From NCBI RefSeq assembly GCF_021390435.2, contig NZ_JAJVCN010000004.1, positions 283,501 to 347,500 of the forward strand: a stretch of DNA of 64,000 nt, in the 5' to 3' direction. Positions within the stretch are counted from its first letter, which is position 1; each line of letters begins with the position of its first letter. Positions 16,607 through 26,381 of the stretch are shown one piece after another. The position numbers and the translations under genes were made by a program. Source of the stretch: Kibdelosporangium philippinense. GTDB lineage: Bacteria > Actinomycetota > Actinomycetes > Mycobacteriales > Pseudonocardiaceae. A model generated the notes under the pieces. That model worked only from the letters and a program-made list of their open reading frames with translations. It did not search any database and was not told the DNA's origin.

Positions 16607-17148
16607 ATGTTTTCAGTGAAAAAGGGGCGATGGCCGACCACTCTTGTGGCCGCCTTTTCGGTAGCGCTGCTGCGGCGAGTCCCGCATTCGCAGCGACTGC
16701 TGCCCAACCCGGCGAAGAGGGCAACTGGCACCCGGAACACATCCAGACGGCTGGCACGCTCAGCGAGGGGATACGAACCGCAGAGCCAGATGATTTTTGT
16801 CGCCCACACGGGCGTGGACGCCCAGGTTTACGCCGCCCACCGGTCACGGAATGCCGGTAGTAACTGGAGTGGCTGGACGTCACTTGGTGGGGTGAGCGTG
16901 GGAACACCCGCGATCGCGGCAACAACATCATCCGGCCCTACTGCGCTGGCAACCAGAGCCCCGACGCCAGCATCTGGTTCAACCATATGGATCAGCGCGG
17001 CATTCCAGGGACAAGCTGGACGCCAGATCTGGCTGGTTGGCACAGTCGGTGGGACGTCGGCCTGAGCGTCGTGGATAACGACGTATACGCGATAGCAACA
17101 GGCAACGATCACAACAACACGTATTACAAGCGCGAAATGCACGGTTAG
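16607..17148 (+). pseudogene. Frameshifted secreted lectin-like (beta-propeller type) gene
   Basis: Fragments in three frames join into one plausible protein. Frame A gives a signal-peptide start (MFSVKKGRWPTTLVAAFSV); frame B continues AAASPAFAATAAQPGEEGNW, an Ala-x-Ala cleavage region, and HPEHIQTAGTLSEG; frame A resumes at YEPQSQMIFVAHTGVDAQV and NWSGWTSLGGVSVGTPAIAA; frame C finishes SPDASIWFNHMDQRGIPGTS and NTYYKREMHG before TAG 17146. At least three indels are needed. WSGWTSLGG...P.IA repeats are typical of PLL-like/tachylectin-like secreted sugar-binding propellers. GGAAA precedes the ATG. Sequencing error is possible but three indels favour decay. Confidence 0.6.
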
Positions 17149-17164
17149 GACGAACATCGTTCAA

Positions 17165-17195
17165 AGAGCCCGCCACTACCCGGTGGACGGGCTCT
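17165..17195. terminator. Hairpin between convergent genes
   Basis: AGAGCCCG at 17165-17172 pairs with CGGGCTCT at 17188-17195; the inner CAC/GTG can extend the stem. It sits 16 nt after the lectin-like pseudogene and overlaps the end of the convergent small membrane-protein gene. No T-run. Confidence 0.45.
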
Positions 17196-17445
17196 GGCCC
17201 CGCGGCGCTACGCCGGTGACCCCGGCAACGCGTGAGGTCATCCATCGGTGCTCCGTTGCGATCCAACTCGTCAGCGCGGTGATGATCAATGCAACGCCCG
17301 CGACGAACGTGAGCACGGTGCAGACCCCTGATGTGATCCGGAGGCCTTTCGGCTTGGTCTTCGCGTCGGCGTAACGCAAAAGCAGGAGCAGGGTCACTGT
17401 TGTCAGCACCGCCACACAAGACATCAGAATCGGCGCCAGAGTCAT
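17176..17445 (-). CDS. Small two-helix membrane protein
   Basis: An 89-residue product with two clear hydrophobic helices (LAPILMSCVAVLTTVTLLLLL and VCTVLTFVAGVALIITALTSW) separated by a basic loop (ADAKTKPKGLR), followed by a short polar tail. ATG 17445 has GAGG upstream; an ATG at 17472 is in frame but less well placed. No family recognised. It is preceded by 83 nt before the sigF 3' end and is probably independent. Moderate confidence because it is short. Confidence 0.5.
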   Translation of the reverse strand: MTLAPILMSCVAVLTTVTLLLLLRYADAKTKPKGLRITSGVCTVLTFVAGVALIITALTSWIATEHRWMTSRVAGVTGVAPRGQSPSTG

Positions 17446-17528
17446 CGCCTCGACCTCAATGTCGGTCACCATCGGGGCAACCGCAGGGTGCCTGCGTTGT
17501 CCACTTGCGACTATGCGAAGTGGACTGA

Positions 17529-18311
17529 CTACGCCTCTTCTTCGAGCATCCCGTCGCGCAGCTTCTGGAGGGTGCGGGCCAGCAGGCGGGATACGTGCAT
17601 CTGCGAGATGCCGATCTTCTCCGCGATCTGGGTCTGGGTGAGGTTCCCGAAGAACCGCAACAACAGGATGGTCCGTTCCCGCTCCGGCAGGTCACGCACG
17701 AGCGGCAGCAGCGACTCGTGGTTCTCCACGCCTTCCATCGCCGCGTCCGGTTCTCCGAGCATCTCGCCGAGTGACGTGTTGTCCGAATCCTGCGTCAGCA
17801 TGTCGTCAAGTGATACCGAGTGGTACGCGTTGCCTGCCTCAAGCCCTTCGTACACCTCGTCTTTGCTCATGCCGAGACGGGTCGCGATCTCGCTCGGGGT
17901 TGGCGCGCGACCCAGTTGCTGTGACAACTCGTTGCCTGCCGCCGTGATCGCCAGGTGGAGTTCCTTCAGCCGTCGCGGTACGCGCACAGACCAACTGGAG
18001 TCACGGAAGTACCTGCGGATCTCACCCATCACGGTCGGCACCGCGAATGACAGGAAGTCCGTGCCACGGTTGGGATCGAAGCGGTCGACCGCGTTGATCA
18101 ACCCGACCGTGGCGACCTGGACGAGGTCTTCGTTCGACTCGCCACGGTGGGAGAACCGCCTGGCGATGTGCTCGGCGACCGGCAGGTGCCCGGTCACCAG
18201 TTCGTCGCGCAGCGCTATCCGGCGCGGGTCGTCCTGGTCAAGCCCGGCGAGCTCGTGGAACAGCGGCGTCAGGTGCTCGTAGCCGTTCTTGGTCCTCGCT
18301 CGTGTCGTCAC
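17529..18311 (-). CDS. sigF: SigF/SigB-type stress sigma factor
   Basis: Group 3 sigma-70 factor of 260 residues that directs RNA polymerase to GTTT...GGGTA promoters under stress or in development. Region 2 shows EDLVQVATVGLINAVDRFDP and TDFLSFAVPTVMGEIRRYFRD; region 3 PTPSEIATRLGM; region 4 RERTILLLRFFGNLTQTQIA and GISQMHVSRLLARTLQKLR. GTG 18311 overlaps the anti-sigma stop (GTGA) and has AGAGGTG upstream, so sigma and anti-sigma are translationally coupled. A SigF-type promoter precedes the pair, implying positive autoregulation. Confidence 0.95.
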   Translation of the reverse strand: MTTRARTKNGYEHLTPLFHELAGLDQDDPRRIALRDELVTGHLPVAEHIARRFSHRGESNEDLVQVATVGLINAVDRFDPNRGTDFLSFAVPTVMGEIRRYFRDSSWSVRVPRRLKELHLAITAAGNELSQQLGRAPTPSEIATRLGMSKDEVYEGLEAGNAYHSVSLDDMLTQDSDNTSLGEMLGEPDAAMEGVENHESLLPLVRDLPERERTILLLRFFGNLTQTQIAEKIGISQMHVSRLLARTLQKLRDGMLEEEA

Positions 18312-18733
18312 GCCCCACCTCTGCCGCGCTTGGCCAGCTCGATCAGCACTCGGTACCCACCCGGGACCTGCTCGACTCGTGTGCTGGCGGTGTCGGCGAG
18401 TGTCGTGAGCACCCGCCAACCGAACGAATCGGTGTCAAGCAGGGCGTCCACTGTGGACAAAGCGGAAGCCTGCATGCCGATCGTGTCGTCGGTGACCCGG
18501 AAACGGCACCGCAGCTCGGTTCCCGGCCATGCCGAGCCTGCCAGCATCGAGCAGGCCTCGTCGACCGCGAGCTTCAGATCGGCGACGAAATCGAGGTCGA
18601 AGTCCTCGCGCATCGCGATCGTGGCCGCGAGCGACCTGATGATCGGCAGGTACCGTGCCTCCGCGGGAACTCTCAGTTCGATGTCGCCTACGTCAACCGA
18701 ACTGTCCACGGTGGACTTGTTGGCCGCAGTCAT
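18308..18733 (-). CDS. RsbW-type anti-sigma factor (HATPase kinase fold)
   Basis: A 141-residue GHKL ATPase-like anti-sigma factor expected to bind SigF and, in the RsbW family, to phosphorylate an anti-anti-sigma factor. N-box region DLKLAVDEACSMLAG is clear, followed by a G-rich RVLTTLADTAS and GYRVLIELAKRG; the ATP lid is short. ATG 18733 has GAGGGG upstream; the frame runs on but the longer reading would cover the promoter. First gene of rsbW-sigF. No anti-anti-sigma gene lies in the window. Confidence 0.9.
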   Translation of the reverse strand: MTAANKSTVDSSVDVGDIELRVPAEARYLPIIRSLAATIAMREDFDLDFVADLKLAVDEACSMLAGSAWPGTELRCRFRVTDDTIGMQASALSTVDALLDTDSFGWRVLTTLADTASTRVEQVPGGYRVLIELAKRGRGGA

Positions 18734-18774
18734 GATCACCGCCCCTCTAATCGTGTGACTGCTGGTTGGCTGGT

Positions 18775-18799
18775 TAACCCGTGGCTCGGCGAACCAAAC
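18775..18799 (-). promoter_or_regulatory. SigF-type promoter of rsbW-sigF
   Basis: Reading the minus strand: GTTT (18799-18796), 15-nt spacer, GGGTTA (18780-18775). This matches the SigF consensus GTTT-N15-17-GGGTA except for one base in the -10. The start would give a leader of about 35 nt before the rsbW ATG. Suggests sigF transcribes its own operon. Confidence 0.65.
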
Positions 18800-18835
18800 G
18801 CATGTAACGGTGGGTAATGGCTGGGAAGTCGAATG

Positions 18836-18860
18836 GTTGAAATACCGTTCACCTGGGTAA
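18836..18860 (+). promoter_or_regulatory. Divergent SigF-type promoter
   Basis: GTTG (18836-18839), 15-nt spacer, GGGTAA (18855-18860) on the plus strand, facing away from the rsbW promoter about 40 bp away. It would start transcription about 55 nt before the gene at 18922, placing that gene in the SigF regulon (inference). Confidence 0.5.
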
Positions 18861-18921
18861 CTACCAGGGGTGTCGCGCCGATCATCCAGGTGAACCGCAC
18901 GCCTGGGGAGGTGGACGAGAG

Positions 18922-19422
18922 ATGAGCGACGAGTGTCCGCTTGTGCAGACACGGGCTCGGGCCAGAGCACTCGTGGCGATGGCACGCGACGGCGACACGG
19001 CCGGGCTGGTCGACGCCCTCGACCGGCTGCTCGATGAGCAGGCGGAGGGCGGGCCGAGCCCGCACCGGATAGTCGGCGAGCTCATCTCCGCCGCGGTTCA
19101 GATGGTGTCGTTACGGGCGGGCGAGGTGCCCGCGCATACGCTTTTCGCCGTCGACATCCGTGACGACACCGACCACGCGGTGGCGATCGACCACCTCGAG
19201 CCGCCACTGCGCGCGACCATCCGCGCGTTGCTGGCCGAGCTGAACGGCCATCCGGACGACGCCAGGTTCCAGCTCGAACTCGCGTTGCGTGACATCGATC
19301 TGGAATCGACCCTCGAAGTGGTCGTGCACGCTCTACTGTGGACGATAGGAATGCTGGAGTGGTGCGAGGAACAGGGCGTCGACGCTCCGGATTGGCTCAG
19401 GGGAGCGGGGTTGGCGGCTTAA
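18922..19422 (+). CDS. Unknown protein divergent from rsbW-sigF
   Basis: A 166-residue acidic, helical protein (ARARALVAMARDGDTAGLVDAL, PHRIVGELISAAVQMVSLRAGE, LRATIRALLAELNGHPDDARF, VVVHALLWTIGMLEWCEEQG). No family recognised and no membrane segment or signal peptide. ATG start with GGGAGGTGG upstream. A SigF-type promoter at 18836-18860 makes it a probable SigF-regulated gene. The ligD ligase gene begins 16 nt after its stop, so the two may share a transcript. Confidence 0.75.
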   Translation: MSDECPLVQTRARARALVAMARDGDTAGLVDALDRLLDEQAEGGPSPHRIVGELISAAVQMVSLRAGEVPAHTLFAVDIRDDTDHAVAIDHLEPPLRATIRALLAELNGHPDDARFQLELALRDIDLESTLEVVVHALLWTIGMLEWCEEQGVDAPDWLRGAGLAA

Positions 19423-19438
19423 CCGATACGGTGTCCCT

Positions 19439-20887
19439 GTGCCGGGAGATCTGAGCGAGTATCGCCGCAAACGTGATGCCGCACGCACTCCCGAGCCCAT
19501 TCCTGATGCCGCCGAGTTGCCTCCCCGACGTAGTGAACACAGCGACGATGTCATTTTCGTGATCCAGGAACACCACGCGCGCCAGTTGCACTGGGATGTC
19601 CGGCTGGAACGTGGCGGCGTGCTCGTGTCGTTCGCGGTACCGAAGGGGCTGCCGACCGATCCGAAGACCGTTCGGCTGGCTGTGCATACCGAAGACCATC
19701 CGATGGAATACGCCACGTTCGAAGGCGTGATCCCGAAGGGCGAGTACGGCGCCGGGAAGATGACCATCTGGGACCGCGGTACGTACGAAACGCTCAAATG
19801 GGAGGACTACGAAGTCGACGTCATCCTGCACGGCGAACGGGTTGACGGTCACTTCACATTCTTGAAGCGCAGCGAAGGCTGGATCGTGCGCAGGCGCGGC
19901 GCCGCGCAGGACCCGAACTGGCAGCCGCTGCCTGACGAGATGAAACCGATGCTGGCCACGGTCGGCTCGATGCCGCCAGCCAACCAGAAGGACAAATGGG
20001 CGTACGAGTTCAAGTGGGACGGCGTGCGCGCGCTTGTCCGGGTCGAGGGCGGCAGGCTGCAGATCTTCAGCAGGGCCGGCAACGACGTCACGGCGAGCTA
20101 CCCGGAACTCGCCGAGCTCGGCAAGGAACTGGGCAGCGCACAGGCCTGGTTTGACGGTGAGATCGTCGCGTTCTCCGGCGGCAAACCGAGCTTCGCCGAG
20201 CTGCAGAAGCGGATGCACGTCGGCAACGCCGCGCAGGCCCGCAAACTCGTCAGCCAGGTTCCAGTCAGCCTGCTGCTGTTCGATCTGCTGCATTTCGAAG
20301 GCCGGTCGCTGCTGAAGCTGCCGTTCGCCGATCGCCGTGCTCTGTTGGAGAAACTCGGTTTGCGTGGCAGTCATTGGTACACCGCGCCGTCGTATCCCGG
20401 CGCGGGTGACGCGGTGATCGCAGCCAGTCGCGAACAAGGCCTCGAAGGCGTGATCGCCAAACGGCTGGATTCTCGCTATATCCCTGGCCGGTCCCCGGCG
20501 TGGATCAAGATCACCGACGTGCAGCCGCAGGAAGTCGTGATCGGCGGCTGGCGACCCGGTGAAGGCCGTCGCGAGGGCGTGCTTGGCGCGCTGCTGCTCG
20601 GGATACCCGAAGAGGGCGGGTTGCGGTTCGTGGGTTCGGTAGGCACCGGTTTCTCCGATGCCGATCTCGAGTCGCTGACCGAGCGGTTACGTCCGTTGGC
20701 CCGCAAGACGTCTCCGTTCAACGGAAAACTGCCGCCGGAGCGAGCGAGGGGAGCCAAGTGGGTGGAGCCCGAGCTGGTTGGGGAAGTGGTGTTCCGGATC
20801 TGGACGCCGGACGGCCGGATGCGCGCCCCGGTGTGGCGCGGCCTGCGGCCGGACAAGTCGCCGGGCGAGGTGGAGCTCAATGGCTGA
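19439..20887 (+). CDS. LigD-type phosphoesterase-DNA ligase
   Basis: A 482-residue ATP-dependent DNA ligase for non-homologous end joining. Residues 1-160 form the 3'-phosphoesterase domain (H45, H51, D53, R55, H87 and Y91 match known LigD active-site spacing). Residues 165-370 are the adenylyltransferase domain with catalytic Lys192 in EFKWDGVR and DGEIVAFSGG; residues 375-482 are the OB domain (RPGEGRRE...WVEPELVGEVVF). GTG start. The polymerase module is a separate gene overlapping by 8 nt, whereas in mycobacteria all three are one protein. No Ku gene is present in the window. Confidence 0.95.
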   Translation: MPGDLSEYRRKRDAARTPEPIPDAAELPPRRSEHSDDVIFVIQEHHARQLHWDVRLERGGVLVSFAVPKGLPTDPKTVRLAVHTEDHPMEYATFEGVIPKGEYGAGKMTIWDRGTYETLKWEDYEVDVILHGERVDGHFTFLKRSEGWIVRRRGAAQDPNWQPLPDEMKPMLATVGSMPPANQKDKWAYEFKWDGVRALVRVEGGRLQIFSRAGNDVTASYPELAELGKELGSAQAWFDGEIVAFSGGKPSFAELQKRMHVGNAAQARKLVSQVPVSLLLFDLLHFEGRSLLKLPFADRRALLEKLGLRGSHWYTAPSYPGAGDAVIAASREQGLEGVIAKRLDSRYIPGRSPAWIKITDVQPQEVVIGGWRPGEGRREGVLGALLLGIPEEGGLRFVGSVGTGFSDADLESLTERLRPLARKTSPFNGKLPPERARGAKWVEPELVGEVVFRIWTPDGRMRAPVWRGLRPDKSPGEVELNG

Positions 20888-21743
20888 TCAGCTGGTCAAG
20901 GTCGAGGACCGGACGCTGAAGCTGACCAATATGGAGAAGGTGCTGTATCCCGAGGCCGGGTTCACCAAGGGCCAGGTGATCGACTACTACGCCCGGATCG
21001 CGCCGGTTCTGCTGCCACATTTGAAGGATCGTCCGGTCACCCTGCGTCGGTATCCCAACGGGGTCGACGGCCAGTCGTTCTTCGAGAAGAACGTCGCACG
21101 GCACGCGCCGGAGTGGGTGCGCACCGAGCGGCTGCCGACGCCGGGCAGCAGCAAGGGCAACGAATTCCTTGACTTCGTGGTGATCGAGGAACTCGCGACG
21201 CTCGCGTGGGTGGCCAATTTGGCCGCACTGGAGCTGCACGTTCCACAGTGGAGGATCGGAAACGATCCAGACCTGCTCGTGTTCGACCTCGATCCCGGTC
21301 CGCCCGCGACCGTGGTCGAGTGCTGCCAGGTCGCGCTGTGGCTGCGCGAGGAGCTGGCCGAAGGCGGCTACGAGGCATGGCCGAAGACCAGTGGCTCCAA
21401 AGGAATGCAGCTCTATGTGCCGGTCGAGCCCGGCGAGCTGGACACTTGGACCTATTCCCGCAAGCTGGCCGAGCGGCTGGCCCGCGAATACCCGCGGCAA
21501 GTTGTCGCCACGATGGCCAAGGCGCAGCGCGGCGGCAAGGTCTTCATCGACTGGAGCCAGAACCGTCCGGCCAAGACCACGATCGCGCCGTACTCGCTGC
21601 GCGCCCGGCCGCAGCCAACCGTTTCCACCCCCGTGACCTGGCAAGAAGTCGAGGCATGCGATCACGTTGATGATTTGACCTTCACCGCGGACGAGGTCCG
21701 CGCCCGCGTCGAGGAACTCGGTGATCTGCTCGACTACGGCTAG
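20880..21743 (+). CDS. LigD polymerase (PrimPol) module as a separate gene
   Basis: A 287-residue archaeo-eukaryotic-primase-type polymerase that fills gaps with ribo- or deoxynucleotides at double-strand breaks. The metal-binding LVFDLDPG (D136, D138), the SGSKGMQLYVPV segment and NRPAKTTIAPYSLRARPQPT are family signatures. ATG 20880 lies inside the last codons of the ligase gene (ATGGCTGA overlap), indicating coupled expression. Works with the ligase protein and Ku, which must be encoded elsewhere. A longer upstream reading of this frame only shadows the ligase gene. Confidence 0.95.
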   Translation: MADQLVKVEDRTLKLTNMEKVLYPEAGFTKGQVIDYYARIAPVLLPHLKDRPVTLRRYPNGVDGQSFFEKNVARHAPEWVRTERLPTPGSSKGNEFLDFVVIEELATLAWVANLAALELHVPQWRIGNDPDLLVFDLDPGPPATVVECCQVALWLREELAEGGYEAWPKTSGSKGMQLYVPVEPGELDTWTYSRKLAERLAREYPRQVVATMAKAQRGGKVFIDWSQNRPAKTTIAPYSLRARPQPTVSTPVTWQEVEACDHVDDLTFTADEVRARVEELGDLLDYG

Positions 21744-21881
21744 ACGGCCGCCGATACCCGTCGGAAACGGACCGTTAACCCTGCTCTCACCGTTCGAGCG
21801 AAGGACTCAGTTGGTGGGTCCCGCTAGGGAAAAACAGGGGTAACCTCCCAACGGGGATCGGTTGGAAGGGAGTGGTTCACG

Positions 21882-22283
21882 GTGTCACGTCAGCGTTCTT
21901 CTGTCGTACCAGTGGGTGCGATGAAGCCGAGAACCTCGCCGGAGCACCGGCGGTTACGTGCTGAGTTGCCCCGGCCGATACTAGCGCTGACTCCAGGCCT
22001 GCAATTGCGCCGTGCTGTCGACATCGCACTCGTGGATCTGCAGAAAGTGTCGCAGGCGGAGCGAACCGAGATGCTCGGCGCGATGCGCCGGGTCAACGAC
22101 AATCTGCACGGTGCGCTCGCGCACACCGCGGCCATCGGTGAGACGTGCATGGTCGCTGCCGCGGTGCAAGCCGTGCATGCGGCCGAACGCCACCTCGAAG
22201 CCTCCGAACTGAGCCAGGCCCGCGTGGCGTTGACCACTGCGCGCGACCGGCTCACCCCGCCGTCGGCGAGGGACCTGTCCTGA
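21882..22283 (+). CDS. Unknown small helical protein upstream of malQ
   Basis: A 133-residue protein with a basic N-terminus and a helical body (LQLRRAVDIALVDLQKVSQA, VAAAVQAVHAAERHLEASEL). No family recognised. GTG 21882 has GGAAGGGAG upstream; ATG 21921 is an in-frame alternative. Its stop overlaps the presumed CTG start of malQ by 4 nt, so it is probably translationally coupled to malQ and could influence alpha-glucan metabolism (inference). Confidence 0.65.
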   Translation: MSRQRSSVVPVGAMKPRTSPEHRRLRAELPRPILALTPGLQLRRAVDIALVDLQKVSQAERTEMLGAMRRVNDNLHGALAHTAAIGETCMVAAAVQAVHAAERHLEASELSQARVALTTARDRLTPPSARDLS

Positions 22284-24190
22284 GCGAAAATATCGACGAG
22301 AATCTGGCGGCGCTGGCGCGCACCCATGGCGTAGCCACCTGGTACGAGGACGCGGACCAGCGCCGGGTCGAAGTGGACCGTGCGGTCGTGCTGGCCATCT
22401 TGGAACAGCTCGAAGTGGACCCAACCGGGCCCGCCGCGCGCACTGGCTTGCCGGACACGATCGTTGTCCGGCAAGGAACTCGCTACGAAACCGGTTCCGG
22501 GTTGCTGCGCACCGAAGACGACACGCGTATCGCGATCACCGACCGGTTGCCCGCGGACCTTCCGTTGGGCTGGCACGTCTTGGAAACCGACGACCGGGAA
22601 ATCCCGCTCGCGGTAACGCCCGCGCGGATGCCGGATGTTCCGCGTGCGTGGGGGTGGATGCTGCAGCTGTATGCCGTGTACTCGCGTGAGTCGTGGGGCA
22701 TGGGCGATTACGGCGACTTGGCGTCTTTCGCCAAGCAGGCCCATGACCAGGGCGCTGGCGTGCTGCTGGTGAACCCCGTTCAGGCGATCGTGCCGACGCT
22801 GCCGGTCAACCGCTCGCCGTACTCGCCGTCCAGCCGCAGGTTCGCGAATCCCTTGTATATCAAGGTAACCGACACCGTGGAGTTCCATCGAGCCGATCCG
22901 GCCGTACGTGAGCAAGTGCTTGCTCTGGCGCCAGGGCCGCCTGCCGAGTTGATCGACTACGACGTGGTCTGGGCCGCGAAGCTGGCTGCGCTGGAACTGT
23001 TGTGGCCCGGGGAGATCCGCGACCTTGAGCCCGGTGTGCGTGATTACGCGACCTTCTGCGCGCTGGCCGAGCGACACGGCGGCGACTGGCGTGAATGGCC
23101 TTCTTCTCTGCGCCACCCGGACAGTCCCGATGTCGCTGCCGCGCGCCGCGAACTGGCGCCGCGGATCGCGTTCCACGCCTGGCTCCAAGAGGTCTGCGAG
23201 ACGCAGTTGGGCACGGCCCGTGCCGCCGCGCGCGACATGTCTGTGGGCATCGTGCACGACTTGCCGGTGGGCGTGGATCTCGGCGGAGCGGACGCCTGGG
23301 CGCTGCAGGACGTGCTCGCGCCGCGTGTCACGGTCGGCGCGCCGCCGGACGCGTTCAGCCAGCAAGGCCAGGACTGGCGACTGCCGCCATGGCGCCCGGA
23401 CAGGCTCGCCGCGGCCGGATACCAACCTTTCATCGAAGTTTTACGAAGCGTGCTCAAGCACGGCGACGGTATCCGCGTCGACCACGTCGCAGGGCTGTGG
23501 CGGCTGTGGTGGATCCCGCCGGGCGAACCGCCGAGCCGTGGCACGTACGTGCACTATGACTCCGAGGCGATGCTGGGCATCCTCGCGCTGGAGGCCCACC
23601 GGCACGACGCCGTGGTGGTCGGCGAGGACCTCGGGACCGTCCAGCCGCACGTCACGCGGACACTGCACGAACGAGGGATGCTGTCCTCAGCCGTGCTGTA
23701 TTTCCAGCGTGACTACGAAACCGCTGGTCACCCGTTTGTGCCCATCCGTTCGTGGGAACCCGCTTCCATGGCCAGCATCTCCACCCACGACCTGCCGACC
23801 GCCGCCGGATTCCTCGAAGCCGAGAACGTCCGCGTCCGCACCGGACTCGGGCTCGTCAACGATCAGGCGAAGGAGTACGAACGGGTGGCGGCCGAACGGC
23901 GTGACCTGATCGACTTCTTGGTGAAGGAAGGCGTATTGGAGTCGCCTGACGCGAGTGAAGACGACATCCTGGTCGCCATGCACGCAGTGCTCACCCGCGC
24001 CCGCAGCGCGTTGATTCTCACATCGCCCCCGGACGCGCTCGGTGACCTGCGACAACCCAACCTGCCAGGAACAGTCGACGAGTACCCGAACTGGCGAATC
24101 CCGCTGTCCGTGCCGGTGGAGCAGTTGTTCGCACATCCCGTTGTCCAGCGGGTCGTGCACGCTCTGACGGAGAACGCCAACCCTGGGTGA
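22280..24190 (+). CDS. malQ: 4-alpha-glucanotransferase (amylomaltase)
   Basis: GH77 enzyme of about 636 residues transferring alpha-1,4-glucan segments between maltodextrins. Family motifs: SPYSPSSRRFANPLYI, GVDLGGADAWALQDVLAP, GIRVDHVAGLWRLWW with the nucleophile Asp, VVGEDLGTV with the acid/base Glu, and STHDLPTAAGF. No ATG/GTG/TTG fits the N-terminus; CTG 22280, in a CTGA overlap with the upstream stop and 6 nt after GAGGGA, is the best start. First of the malQ-glgX-treY-treZ group that turns linear glucans into trehalose or recycles glycogen. Confidence 0.92.
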   Translation: MSENIDENLAALARTHGVATWYEDADQRRVEVDRAVVLAILEQLEVDPTGPAARTGLPDTIVVRQGTRYETGSGLLRTEDDTRIAITDRLPADLPLGWHVLETDDREIPLAVTPARMPDVPRAWGWMLQLYAVYSRESWGMGDYGDLASFAKQAHDQGAGVLLVNPVQAIVPTLPVNRSPYSPSSRRFANPLYIKVTDTVEFHRADPAVREQVLALAPGPPAELIDYDVVWAAKLAALELLWPGEIRDLEPGVRDYATFCALAERHGGDWREWPSSLRHPDSPDVAAARRELAPRIAFHAWLQEVCETQLGTARAAARDMSVGIVHDLPVGVDLGGADAWALQDVLAPRVTVGAPPDAFSQQGQDWRLPPWRPDRLAAAGYQPFIEVLRSVLKHGDGIRVDHVAGLWRLWWIPPGEPPSRGTYVHYDSEAMLGILALEAHRHDAVVVGEDLGTVQPHVTRTLHERGMLSSAVLYFQRDYETAGHPFVPIRSWEPASMASISTHDLPTAAGFLEAENVRVRTGLGLVNDQAKEYERVAAERRDLIDFLVKEGVLESPDASEDDILVAMHAVLTRARSALILTSPPDALGDLRQPNLPGTVDEYPNWRIPLSVPVEQLFAHPVVQRVVHALTENANPG

Positions 24191-24263
24191 CATCGCACGT
24201 GCCCCTGATGTGTACCGCGTGGCTCTCTTCTAGGGTCATCGCAAAGCAACACGAGGAGCGAGT

Positions 24264-26381
<2,118 letters not shown>

